Shown: positions 26,190 to 34,754 of the stretch, piece after piece
Layout: every line of letters begins with the position of its first letter
Position numbering within the stretch: the first letter of the stretch is position 1
NCBI GenBank assembly: GCA_903823115.1
Contig: CAIJRN010000047.1
Span: forward strand, 1-37,722
Reading direction: 5' to 3'
DNA length: 37,722 nt
DNA from: an uncultured cyanobacterium
GTDB taxonomy: Bacteria > Cyanobacteriota > Cyanobacteriia > PCC-6307 > Cyanobiaceae
Program-made: the position numbers and the translations under genes
Notes under the pieces: model-generated
Databases searched by the model: none
Told to the model about the DNA's origin: nothing
The model's input: the letters and a program-made list of their open reading frames with translations, nothing else

Positions 26190-27047
26190 ATGGCCGTAGC
26201 TCAGCCTCGCCTGCCGGGTCGGTTCCAGCTGCGATTGCCCAGTTGGCCCTGGCGTTTCACCTGGGCCTACCTGGTGCTGGTGCTGTTCCTGCCCCTGGCC
26301 GGCATGTTGCTCAAGGCCGCCGGCGTCGGCCCCCAGGGCTTCTGGGAGATGGCCACCACCCCGGAAGCTCTCGCCGCCTACAGGGTGAGTTTCGGTGTGG
26401 CGGCCCTGGCCAGCCTCGTCAACGGCGTGTTCGGCCTGCTGGTGGCCTGGGCCCTGATCCGCAGCCGCTTCCGCGGACAGCGCCTGCTCGATTCCCTGAT
26501 CGACCTGCCCTTCGCCCTGCCCACGGCCGTGGCGGGCCTGGCCCTGTCGTTTGTCTACGGACCGGAGGGCTGGCTGGGTAAGCCGCTGATGCAGCTGTTT
26601 GGACTCAAGGTGTCCTTCACCGTGGTCGGTGTGGGTGTGGCGATGGTGTTCATCTCCCTGCCCTTCGTGGTGCGCACCGTCGAGCCGGTGCTGCGCTCCC
26701 TGGAGAGGGAGCAGGAGGAGGCCTCCTGGTGCCTGGGCGCCAGTCCGGTGCAGACTTTTTTCCGGGTGGTATTGCCCCAGCTGATGCCCGCCATCCTCGG
26801 CGGGGTGGCCCAGGGCTACAGCCGGGCCGTGGGTGAGTACGGCTCGGTGGTGATGATTTCCAGCAACGTGCCTTTCCGCGATCTGATCACCCCCACCCTG
26901 ATTGTGCAGAAGCTGGAGGAATACGACTTCGAGGCCGCCACCGTGATCGGCAGCGTCATGCTGATCTTTTCGCTGATCAGCCTGCTGCTGATCAATCTGC
27001 TGCAGGTCTGGGGGCAGCGTTACCAGGGCTCAGAGGCCAACAACTAA
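26190..27047 (+). CDS. cysT: Sulfate ABC transporter permease CysT
   Basis: A 285-residue inner-membrane permease. The cytoplasmic EAA loop runs about 176-199 (EEASWCLGASPVQTFFRVVLP), with further landmarks DSLIDLPFALPTAVAGLALS and GYSRAVGEYGSVVMISSNVP, all typical of CysT/CysU. Six hydrophobic segments fit the family. It forms the channel with CysW, which follows after 126 bases on the same strand. The substrate is sulfate or thiosulfate delivered by the SbpA-type proteins about 8 kb away. Confidence 0.95.
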   Translation: MAVAQPRLPGRFQLRLPSWPWRFTWAYLVLVLFLPLAGMLLKAAGVGPQGFWEMATTPEALAAYRVSFGVAALASLVNGVFGLLVAWALIRSRFRGQRLLDSLIDLPFALPTAVAGLALSFVYGPEGWLGKPLMQLFGLKVSFTVVGVGVAMVFISLPFVVRTVEPVLRSLEREQEEASWCLGASPVQTFFRVVLPQLMPAILGGVAQGYSRAVGEYGSVVMISSNVPFRDLITPTLIVQKLEEYDFEAATVIGSVMLIFSLISLLLINLLQVWGQRYQGSEANN

Positions 27048-27173
27048 GTCCATAAGCTTCGATTCCTGGATCAGTGGACCCGATGTCGCTGGTCAGTCCA
27101 GTCGAGTTGATCAGCGAATCTCGAGCCAGTCTTCCACTCCTTTCATCCTGAAGCCTTCACCCCAACCCAAGCC

Positions 27174-28079
27174 ATGGCCTTCACGATTCCGCCGCTTCGC
27201 GACATCAAGCCCCCCCGTTGGGTGAAACCCTCCTTTGACTTCGGCGATGGCAATTGGGTTCCGGAGCTGATTCCGATCGTCGCCTGCCTCTATGTGGGTG
27301 TGGTGATCCTGGTGCCGGCCCTGGCGGTGGTGGTGCAGGCCTTCGCCAAGGGGCTGGGTGTGTTCCTGGCCAATTTCCAGTCGGTGGAGCTGCTTTCGGC
27401 CCTGAAGCTCACCTTGATCGTCACCGCCATCGTCGTGCCCTGCAACACCGTGTTCGGCCTGGCGGCGGCCACGGCGATCGCCCGGCGGCGCTTCCGCGGC
27501 AAGGCCCTGCTGCTCAGCATCATCGACCTGCCGTTCTCGATTTCACCGGTGGTGGTGGGTCTGATGCTGGTGTTGCTCTACAGCCCCAGCCACGGCCTGC
27601 TGGCGCCGGTGATCAACAGCCTCGGCTGGAAAATCATCTTTTCCTGGCCGGGCATCGTGCTGGCCACGATCATCGTCACCTTCCCCTTCATGGCCCGGGA
27701 GGTGATCCCGCTGCTGGAGGAGGAAGGTTGGGAGCAGGAGGAGGCCGCCAAGACCCTCGGTGCCACCGACTGGCAGGTGTTCTGGAAGGTGACCCTGCCC
27801 TCGGTGCGCTGGGCGGCGCTCTATGGCCTGATTCTCACCACGGCCCGGGCCCTGGGTGAGTTCGGTGCCGTCTCGGTGGTCAGTGGCAACATCCGCGGTG
27901 AAACCCAGACCCTGCCGCTGTTTGTCGAAGATGCCTACAAGCAGTATCAGACCGAGCTCGCCTTCGGGGCGGCGATGGTGCTGGGTGGAGTGGCGATTGT
28001 GTCGCTGCTGCTGAAATTGCTGGTCGAGCAATTGTTGGAGCATGATAAAAAAGCAGCCCGACTCGATCAGGAAGGCTGA
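27174..28079 (+). CDS. cysW: Sulfate ABC transporter permease CysW
   Basis: A 301-residue permease, partner of CysT. The EAA loop is at about 187-210 (EQEEAAKTLGATDWQVFWKVTLPS). LSIIDLPFSISPVVVGLMLVLLYSP and ARALGEFGAVSVVSGNIRGETQTLPLFVEDAYKQYQ identify CysW rather than CysT. Length is normal. It is the last gene of the cysT-cysW unit; the next open sequence is a broken cysA on the other strand starting 33 bases away. Confidence 0.95.
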   Translation: MAFTIPPLRDIKPPRWVKPSFDFGDGNWVPELIPIVACLYVGVVILVPALAVVVQAFAKGLGVFLANFQSVELLSALKLTLIVTAIVVPCNTVFGLAAATAIARRRFRGKALLLSIIDLPFSISPVVVGLMLVLLYSPSHGLLAPVINSLGWKIIFSWPGIVLATIIVTFPFMAREVIPLLEEEGWEQEEAAKTLGATDWQVFWKVTLPSVRWAALYGLILTTARALGEFGAVSVVSGNIRGETQTLPLFVEDAYKQYQTELAFGAAMVLGGVAIVSLLLKLLVEQLLEHDKKAARLDQEG

Positions 28080-28112
28080 AGCCCACCAAACACCGTTCAA
28101 GCACCCCATTCG

Positions 28113-28537
28113 TCAACGCCGACTGTCGAGCTTGGTGTCAGTCTTCACGAGAGACTTGAGACCAAGGGATTGAAGGCTCTCGCCGCCGATCACGAACGGC
28201 TGGCGACCATTCCATTGTTCGATCGTCGTCCGCAGCCGTGTCGGCGCCTGGAGCTGGCGCAGCCAGGCCCGCAGTTCCTTGCGCACCTTGGCATCGAGGG
28301 CGCTGAAGGGTTCATCGAGCAGCAGCACCTGGGGCTGTAGCGCTTCGATCAATGCCGCAGCTCCAGGCCGAAGGCCAGGTTCTGGCGCACGCTGCGGTGC
28401 TTGAACAGGGCGAAGTGCTGGAACACGAAGCCCACATGGCGTTCCTGCACCGCCATGGCGGTGGCTTCCTTGCCGTTGATGTCGACGTGACCGGCATCAA
28501 CGAACTGCTTGCTCACATGGCTGACACGGATTCCCAT
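28113..28537 (-). pseudogene. Decayed second copy of cysA
   Basis: Two short frames carry pieces of CysA. The first (28537 to about 28350) starts [16 protein letters not shown] and continues with [37 protein letters not shown], missing roughly 40 residues that include Walker A. The second (to 28113) resumes at [29 protein letters not shown] after a loss of about 45 residues including LSGGQ, then runs into 40 residues unlike CysA. Walker B survives. DNA similarity to the intact cysA is very high where they align, so decay is recent or homogenised by recombination. It lies next to cysW, where an original cysA might have stood. Confidence 0.88.
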
Positions 28538-28546
28538 GGCAGGTGA

Positions 28547-29182
28547 TCAGCGATTCGGCTGGGGGGTGATGCGCAGATAGGGACGCACCTCGGTGACGCC
28601 TTTGGGGAAGCGGACCTTGGCATCTTCGGTGGAGATCGAGGGAACCACCACCACGTCGTCGCCGTCCTTCCAATTCACCGGTGTGGCCACCTGGTGGTAT
28701 TCGGTGAGCTGCAGGGAGTCGATCACCCGCAGGATTTCATCAAAATTGCGGCCGGTGCTGGCCGGATAGGTGATCTGCAGGCGCAGTTTTTTGTTGGGAT
28801 CGATGATCAGCACCGAACGCACCGTCAGGGTGCTGCTGGCGTTGGGATGGATGAAGCCGTACAGCTCACTCACCCGCCGGTCGGCGTCGGCCAGGATCGG
28901 GTAGTCGACCGTGGTGTGCTGGGTTTCGTTGATGTCGCCGATCCAGCCCTTGTGGCTTTCGGCTGTGTCAACACTCAGGGCAATCGTCTTGATGTTGCGC
29001 TTCTCCCATTCGGGGCGCAGGCGGGCCACCTCGCCGAGTTCGGTGGTGCACACGGGCGTGTAGTCGGCCGGATGGGAGAACAGCACCACCCAGCTGTCAC
29101 CAGCAAACCCATAGAGGTTGATCGGGCCAAGCTGGGAGTCCTGGCTGAAATCGGGGACGACATCACCGAGCTGCAGGGCCAT
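28547..29182 (-). CDS. 1-Cys peroxiredoxin (Prx6 type)
   Basis: A 211-residue peroxidase. The catalytic cysteine is C45 in HPADYTPVCTTELGEVA; GPINLYGFAGDSWVVLFSH and the C-terminal TPVNWKDGDDVVVVPS and VRPYLRITPQPN are typical of cyanobacterial 1-Cys peroxiredoxins. It would reduce peroxides in the cytosol. C45 is the only cysteine and the initiator is the only methionine. It ends 9 bases before the start of the decayed cysA. The family is naturally sulfur-poor, so this is weaker evidence for sulfur sparing than phycocyanin. Confidence 0.93.
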   Translation of the reverse strand: MALQLGDVVPDFSQDSQLGPINLYGFAGDSWVVLFSHPADYTPVCTTELGEVARLRPEWEKRNIKTIALSVDTAESHKGWIGDINETQHTTVDYPILADADRRVSELYGFIHPNASSTLTVRSVLIIDPNKKLRLQITYPASTGRNFDEILRVIDSLQLTEYHQVATPVNWKDGDDVVVVPSISTEDAKVRFPKGVTEVRPYLRITPQPNR

Positions 29183-29363
29183 GGGAGCTGGAGGGTGGAA
29201 GGGATGGCCCCACCCTCAGGCCGGCGCCCCCGGGCGGATGTGGCTGCCGCCAGCTCCGGATGTTCCTCTGGACACATCCGGGCCCTGCTGCAGCCCAGCC
29301 GAGCCCCCCCCAGCCTGGGCAGAGTCGACCGGTGCGACTGTGCCGGGCACGGCCAGCTCCCGC

Positions 29364-29579
29364 TCAGTCCCGGTACTGGGCATCCAGCCAGCAGCGCGGC
29401 AGGGCTTCGCCGGAGGGAAAGCTGAGCTCGGCCTTGTTGAAGTGGTGCGGATCCTGCAGCTCCTCGCCGTTGTGCATACGGGCCTGAACCGCCGTGGCGA
29501 ACGGGTCGAACAGCTGTTTGAGATCAAGCACTTCCACCACAGCCCCTTCGGTTTCGTGCTGATGCAGGGTCAGAAACAT
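29364..29579 (-). CDS. Small hypothetical protein, 71 residues
   Basis: MFLTLHQHETEGAVVEVLDLKQLFDPFATAVQARMHNGEELQDPHHFNKAELSFPSGEALPRCWLDAQYRD-type sequence, soluble, with mixed composition and a plausible GGAG upstream of ATG 29579. It has the look of a conserved cyanobacterial small protein, but I cannot name a family. It lies between the peroxiredoxin (same strand, 181 bases further on) and the divergent sulfide oxidoreductase gene. Confidence 0.6.
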   Translation of the reverse strand: MFLTLHQHETEGAVVEVLDLKQLFDPFATAVQARMHNGEELQDPHHFNKAELSFPSGEALPRCWLDAQYRD

Positions 29580-29802
29580 CTCGGTGCTCCGCCAGGGGAT
29601 GGCTCAAGTCTGAGGCCGCCGAGAGCATCTGAACCGCTTGTCGGCGCAGGTCTTCACCGGGGTTGATCGCCCCTGAACCCAGGGCCCGGCGATGCCGGTT
29701 TCGGTAACGGTTCGCCAGCGGATGGACACCGGCGCTGACGCCGCGGGTTCGCGGGTGTAGATCCAGGGAATCCAGATCAACGTTTGCACCGTCAAAGGCG
29801 CT

Positions 29803-31044
29803 ATGGCCCATCACCAGATCCTGATTGTCGGCGGCGGCGCAGCGGGCCTCACGGCAGCCAGCCAGTTGAAGCGGGCCCGGCCCCAGCTGGAGATTGCCAT
29901 CCTCGAGCCGGAGGCCGATCACTACTACCAACCGGGCTGGACCCTGGTGGGAGCCGGTGTCTTCAGCCTGGAGCAGACCCGCCGCGACGAAGCGTCCCTG
30001 ATCCCTGCCGGGGTGCACTGGATCCGGGAGGCGGCCGCGGCTTTTGATCCGGCGGCCAGCACGGTCACCACCAGTGGCGGCAGCAGCCTCAGCTACGACG
30101 TCCTGATCGTGGCCACGGGCATCAAGCTCTGCTGGGACCAGATCAAGGGCCTGCCCGAAGCCCTCGGCAGCCAGGGCATCACCAGCAACTACCGCAAGGA
30201 TCTGCTCGATTACACCTGGAAGACGATCCAGGAGTTCCAGGGAGGCAATGCCCTGTTCACGTTCCCGCAGACGCCGATCAAGTGCGCCGGGGCACCACAG
30301 AAAATCATGTATCTGGCAGACGACGTCTTCCAGCGCTCTGCTGCGGTGGCCGCCAGAACAACGGTGACCTACTGCACCGCCACCCCCGGGATTTTCGCCA
30401 TCCCCACCTTCGCCGTACCGCTCCGGCAGGTGGTGGCCCGCCGCGGCATCCAGACCCGCTTCCTGTACACCCTCAAGGAGATCCGGCCGGTCAGCAAGGA
30501 GGCCGTGTTCGACGTCAAAGATGGCGACAGCAGCCGCGAGGAGGTGATTCCCTTCACGATGATCCACGTCACGCCGCCGATGGCCGCCCCCGATGTGGTG
30601 GCGAGCAGCCCCCTGGCAGTGCAGGGCCCAGGGGGCTGGGTGGAGGTGGATAAATTCAGCACCCAGCATGTGCGCTATCCCAATGTCTTCTCCCTGGGCG
30701 ATGTCTCCTCGCTGCCCAACTCCAAGACGGCGGCGGCGATCCGGGGACAGGCGCCGGTGCTGGTGGCCAATCTGCTGGCCTTCCTTGATGGCCAGCCCCT
30801 GAGCGCCCGCTACGACGGCTATGCCTGCTGCCCGCTGATCACCGGCTACGGCCGCGCGATCATGGCGGAGTTCAACTATGACGGCCAGCCGATGCCGTCG
30901 TTCCCCCTCGATCCCACCCAGGAGCGCACCAGCATGTGGCTGGTGAAGAAGAATGTGCTGCCCTGGCTCTACTGGAATCGCATGCTCAAGGGCTACGAGC
31001 ACGAACGCCGTTTCATTCCTGGCCTCAGCAAGGTTGCTCAGTAG
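29803..31044 (+). CDS. sqr: Sulfide:quinone oxidoreductase, type II (SQRDL-like)
   Basis: A 413-residue flavoprotein that oxidises sulfide and passes electrons to quinone at the membrane. GGGAAG near residue 10 binds FAD. Cys161 in TPIKCAGAPQKIMYLADD and the C-terminal YDGYACCPLITGYGRAIMAEF (Cys342-Cys343) supply the redox cysteines; HVRYPNVFSLGDVSSLPNSKTAAA binds the flavin. These match type II SQR. The Cys-Cys doublet is unusual, as relatives I recall have one Cys there. It is convergent with a decayed sulfonate-binding gene and near the peroxiredoxin, so this corner looks adapted to handling reduced sulfur. Confidence 0.92.
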   Translation: MAHHQILIVGGGAAGLTAASQLKRARPQLEIAILEPEADHYYQPGWTLVGAGVFSLEQTRRDEASLIPAGVHWIREAAAAFDPAASTVTTSGGSSLSYDVLIVATGIKLCWDQIKGLPEALGSQGITSNYRKDLLDYTWKTIQEFQGGNALFTFPQTPIKCAGAPQKIMYLADDVFQRSAAVAARTTVTYCTATPGIFAIPTFAVPLRQVVARRGIQTRFLYTLKEIRPVSKEAVFDVKDGDSSREEVIPFTMIHVTPPMAAPDVVASSPLAVQGPGGWVEVDKFSTQHVRYPNVFSLGDVSSLPNSKTAAAIRGQAPVLVANLLAFLDGQPLSARYDGYACCPLITGYGRAIMAEFNYDGQPMPSFPLDPTQERTSMWLVKKNVLPWLYWNRMLKGYEHERRFIPGLSKVAQ

Positions 31045-31620
31045 GCCCAGCTCATCCAACACGTCGACCTGGTGCTGCAGGCTACGCAGCGTTGGTTTGT
31101 CGATCAGCAGAATCGAGTGCTCCAGGGTGAGGTTGATCAAGGGCTTCCAGAACTTCAGGATCAAAGGCATCGGCTCGGTTCTGATCGAGAGCCTGCTCAA
31201 ATCGCTGGCGATTGACCAGCAGCCTGGCTTCATTCCCACTGAAGTCTCCAGTTCACCTTGGCGAAAGCGCGTCAGGGCTTCGGCCTGAGGTAGAGCCAAT
31301 GGTTGAAGATCGAGATAGGACAGGCCCACGGACTGCAGGGCCCGAATCAAGACATCGTCGGCAGTGGAGCCCTCGTCGAAGCCGATGTGGCGGCCGCGCA
31401 GATCGCGCAGATTTTGGATGGCTCACTTCTCCGGCACCAGAATCACATCTCACTCGAGAGCGGGATACTTCGCCCGTGCCACCCCTGCAAACAGGTGTTG
31501 GTTCCCCAGGAGAAGATGCTGGTGGTGCCGCCGCCAGCACAGAAATCGATCTGGCGGTCACTCAGCGCGGCCAGCAGGGTAGAGACGGATGGACAGGGTC
31601 TTCCAGCCGATGCTGAGGCC
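31045..31620 (-). pseudogene. Decayed sulfonate/taurine/nitrate-type ABC substrate-binding protein
   Basis: Minus-strand fragments line up with SsuA/TauA-type proteins: LLAALSDRQIDFCAGGGTTSIF, then DVILVPEK, AIQNLRDLRGRHIGFDEGST, DDVLIRALQSVGLSYLDLQP and a tail-like LRSLQHQVDVLDELGLL. In-frame TGA stops are at 31423-31425 and 31450-31452, each one base from a TCA serine codon. A frameshift is needed near 31480, and the C-lobe is partly deleted. No intact permease or ATPase is beside it. Substrate class is inferred from fragment similarity. Confidence 0.65.
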
Positions 31621-31915
31621 CAGGGGGGAGAGTCGGGCTACCAGGTTGTTTCGATGGTTGGGGCTACGAATTCTGGTGTCGTGCGTTGGTTGCTGCTGTG
31701 CTGGCCATTGCTATCTGGAACTTGATTGACCACCAGATAAGATCAAGCCTTAGTCTGTATGGATTTAATTCGCGGCACTGAATTGTCATTCACATCCGGT
31801 TGCGCTTGCCGAAGCCGCACTTGGTGAAAGTATTATTTTAATCTTAATAAGCGCGAGGGCTGTCTAGATTGATGCATTCACGCTAATGGAATACCTCAAT
31901 CTTTGACAAAACCAA

Positions 31916-32146
31916 TCAGGCCGGCTTGCTCTGATTGAGCAAAGATTTTTCGCCATTTGTGCTGGCATTCAAGGCAGGGGCTTGCGGGCAGGTTGGGCGG
32001 CTTAACAGCGAGGATTCAATAAGATAAGCGGCTAGATTGCTGATCGATCGCCCTTCATTCTGGCTTTCATTGATCAGCCTTTCGTAGGTGATCCATGGAA
32101 TCGTCACCGAAACCCTGACTGGTGAGCGAAACTTTTGAGAGGCCAT
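31916..32146 (-). CDS. Ribbon-helix-helix (CopG-like) protein
   Basis: A 76-residue protein whose first half, RVSVTIPWITYERLINESQNEGRSISNLAAYLIESSL, is a ribbon-helix-helix DNA-binding domain. The tail is polar and probably disordered. No toxin gene is adjacent, so it is an orphan regulator or antitoxin-like protein. The surrounding DNA is clearly lower in GC than the island. The roughly 295 bases downstream towards 31621 hold no gene I can support. Confidence 0.75.
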   Translation of the reverse strand: MASQKFRSPVRVSVTIPWITYERLINESQNEGRSISNLAAYLIESSLLSRPTCPQAPALNASTNGEKSLLNQSKPA

Positions 32147-32501
32147 GAGAATTCAGTAAATATTCAAATAATATACGGCGCGCCAGGTTCCTGGTCAAGT
32201 CTCATGGGGTTGCTTTGCATTTTTTGCATGAGCTTTGCGCTAGTTGCATGGGAGCAGAGAGTCAGCCGTGCAGTCAGCACGTATCAAGAAAAAGTGCACG
32301 CAGCCTGCCACCCCCGGAAAGTCAATATGTGCAAAATCATCTATTTCTGCCCATGACGTGCGCTGCTCAGGTCGCCTGAGGAATCAGTAGTTGGCGTGGA
32401 CGCTGGGCTCGATGGGCTCGGGCTGCGATCCCCAAGTCCCAGGGGTGCGGCAGCTTGCCTTGAGGACATGATTGCCAGCAGCCAACGAGAGGCCTGGATC
32501 T
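32147..32501. other. AT-rich gap without a recognised gene
   Basis: This 355-base gap lies upstream of the ribbon-helix-helix gene and downstream of the HpsJ-like gene. It contains repeated TTGCAT words around 32214-32250 and no coding frame with convincing composition. It likely holds the promoter of the ribbon-helix-helix gene. Confidence 0.5.
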
Positions 32502-33326
32502 TCAGGATTTCCCTGTGTGTTCGGCTGGGTTGCTGCTCTCCAACCACTCCGGTGGGATCTCTATGGGATCCCTTCGACCCAGTCCCAGATTCTGCAGCAC
32601 CAGGATCGGGCTCAAGACCAGGGCAAGTGGTGATGGGCTCCGTTGGCTGGCAGCCAATTGATTTCGCGTGCTGCCCAGTGCCCAGAAGGCCATGGCATAG
32701 GCAAAACTGATCACGGCTTGCTTGAACCACAGCGTCATACCCTTCTCGAGGCGAAGTTTGTTAATCAGATCAATGCGGGTCTGCATCACAGGGATTTGGC
32801 GGTTGAGCTGGCGCAGTACCTGGGTTTTCACTATCGCGAAGGGTACGGTAATTTTTTGCATTTGAGACTTTGGCGCCCCAGGCAACAGTGCCAGGCCTTT
32901 GATCAGGGCAGTTTCACTGTTAGCTATGCTGATCAACTCAGTGGCCTGTTGCAGTTGGTTCAGTTGGCGTTGGATATCGCGGGAATCATCATTCAAGACT
33001 GCAAGCCCGGCGATTGTCTGCACTGGAATCAGCAGCAGTAAGAGAAGCGCCACCAAGTGGGCCAGCCCGCGGATGCCTTGTTGAAAGCGTGACAGTGGCA
33101 ACACCTTGGGATCAAAGTGGAGAGCAAGTACCAGCAACACCACGCCAGTCAGTGCCAAGGCTCCGCCACCGAGAACCTTGCCACTGAATCGAACCAGCCA
33201 GGCAGGCTGAAGCAAGGCGATCGGCATGATATCCATCATAACTGTGACGCCATAGATCACGATCAAGGCACAGCCGGCCCATTGCAGGAAGCTAGCTGTA
33301 TCGTGGCTGCTGATTTCATTGTCCAT
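32502..33326 (-). CDS. HpsJ-like membrane protein
   Basis: A 274-residue protein. Two pairs of hydrophobic helices frame a helical polar domain: FLQWAGCALIVIYGVTVMMDIMPIA, VLGGGALALTGVVLLVLALHF, LAHLVALLLLLLIPVQTIAGLAV, then DDSRDIQRQLNQLQQATELI and a last helix at AVISFAYAMAFWALG. This layout and the IPVQT...RQLNQLQ region fit cyanobacterial HpsJ proteins, linked to polysaccharide export. Similarity is from memory, so the name is tentative; no exosortase or polysaccharide gene is nearby. Confidence 0.6.
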   Translation of the reverse strand: MDNEISSHDTASFLQWAGCALIVIYGVTVMMDIMPIALLQPAWLVRFSGKVLGGGALALTGVVLLVLALHFDPKVLPLSRFQQGIRGLAHLVALLLLLLIPVQTIAGLAVLNDDSRDIQRQLNQLQQATELISIANSETALIKGLALLPGAPKSQMQKITVPFAIVKTQVLRQLNRQIPVMQTRIDLINKLRLEKGMTLWFKQAVISFAYAMAFWALGSTRNQLAASQRSPSPLALVLSPILVLQNLGLGRRDPIEIPPEWLESSNPAEHTGKS

Positions 33327-34043
33327 AACTAAATTCTTTTGTATTCAATGCTGAATGCTGGCGTGGTGGCTTTTGCTTGATCGGGCCTGAAGCGCTATCA
33401 CTGCAGAAAAACGGCATGTTTTCCTCATCCAGCCGTCTTGTTTACGCTCGGTAGCACGACGGCCCCAATTGGCTCAGCCAGTTACACCTTCTGGATCCAA
33501 TCAACAGGAATAGCGGTTGTCGATGCCTGAATTGACGCCGGGTCTCAATGGCCTCCCCTTTGTCAGGACTGTTGACGCCCTTGCTGCGGATCAAGCATCC
33601 AGCACCCTGGAGTTGGCCTGATCGCCAGGATGGAAAGGATCGGGAAAGGGACGCCAATCTGATGGCCAACAATCTTCCAGCGTTGGCCTGGCTCTGCCCT
33701 GGCTGGGATTGGTCTGCTGATGGCCAGGATAACAGCTGAAAAGCTATAGCTGAGTTATGTATTTCCCTTCAATCGACTGCCGTTGAATTGCTTGCTTTGC
33801 TGATGCTTCTGAATGGGTAGGTATTTTGTATGCCATTGTACTAGTTTGGCCTCTTGTTGGCTGCTGCAGGTGACAGTCACGTGCTGTGGCAAGTTCTTGA
33901 ATCTGATTCATCTTTGACGAGAATGATCATTGGACATGCATCAGTCTGCGGTCTTCAGAGTCCAATCCGAGCTGAATTCAAGGCAGACCTAGTGTTTCTG
34001 CAGAAGCGATGCAGATTCGTGCCTTAACGCTTTTACAAATCCA
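33327..34043. other. 717-base divergent spacer, no gene seen
   Basis: This lower-GC spacer between the divergent HpsJ-like and PEBP genes has only short frames of unlikely composition. It holds TGTA-TGCCATTG-TACT at 33827-33842, a third match to the GTA-N8-TAC core, without a correctly spaced -10 on either strand. Confidence 0.5.
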
Positions 34044-34661
34044 ATGCAGTGCTGGCTGGCCAGATTAGGTTGGCTTGTGACTCTGTTGATCTTGATGATT
34101 TCTTTTGATCGGCGCAATGCCGGCGGGTCTGTTCAACAGTTTGTGCTCAGTAGCCCTGCTTTCTTTGATGGAGAGGATTTGCCACGCATCTACACCGCTG
34201 ACGGCTCCGATCTTTCGCCACCTTTGCACTGGGATGGGGTTCCCAATAATACCGACTCTTTTGTCTTGTTCTTTGAGGATCTTGGTCTCGATCGGGACCG
34301 TTGGGTTCATTGGCTGCTGTTTGATATCCCAGCCGATCTGCGTAGGCTTCCTGCTGGCATTCATGGCAGTCCTCATCTTGCCAACGGCTCAAGGCACGGA
34401 CTCTGCTGCGGAGTGGATGAATGTCGTCGTCTAGGTTATCAAGGGCCGAGCCTATCGACGCCCCAATTGTCACTGAGCTCCGGTCATCCAGTGTCCAGGC
34501 ATCGGTTCTCTTTCACGCTGGTCGCTTTGGATCACAAGCTCTCCTTGCCCGAGGGCTCAAGTCCTCTGTGCATCCGTCAAGAAATGAAAGGACATCAGAT
34601 CTCTGCCGCCAGCTTGACCTGTTTTTATGGTGCTGAAGTTGCCCAAATGATTTGCAGCTAG
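34044..34661 (+). CDS. YbhB/PEBP-family protein, probably exported
   Basis: A 205-residue protein. A hydrophobic leader (LGWLVTLLILMISF) suggests export. The rest is a phosphatidylethanolamine-binding-protein fold: FVLSSPAFFDGEDLPRIYTADGSDLSPPLHWDGVP, DRWVHWLLFDIPADLRRLPAG, LGYQGP and HRFSFTLVALD. The expected ligand-site Asp and His residues are present. It is rich in cysteine (6-7 Cys), the opposite of the island proteins. Cellular role is unknown; bacterial members are largely uncharacterised. Confidence 0.85.
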   Translation: MQCWLARLGWLVTLLILMISFDRRNAGGSVQQFVLSSPAFFDGEDLPRIYTADGSDLSPPLHWDGVPNNTDSFVLFFEDLGLDRDRWVHWLLFDIPADLRRLPAGIHGSPHLANGSRHGLCCGVDECRRLGYQGPSLSTPQLSLSSGHPVSRHRFSFTLVALDHKLSLPEGSSPLCIRQEMKGHQISAASLTCFYGAEVAQMICS

Positions 34662-34754
34662 AGTGCTGCAGATTGGCGCCTGATTGGTGGTAATGTGTGC
34701 AGATTTCTCGCTTTTCTTTCATGATCGCCGTGGCATTGGTCGCCTGATTTTCCT

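Noticed and set aside
29524..31350. 608-residue frame on the minus strand
   Set aside because: Mostly antisense to the SQR gene. Its first part does contain real SsuA-like fragments, so I treat that part as a pseudogene, not as one long protein.
33442..33739. Two short overlapping frames in the 717-base spacer
   Set aside because: Composition is random-like, with no ribosome site and no recognisable domain.
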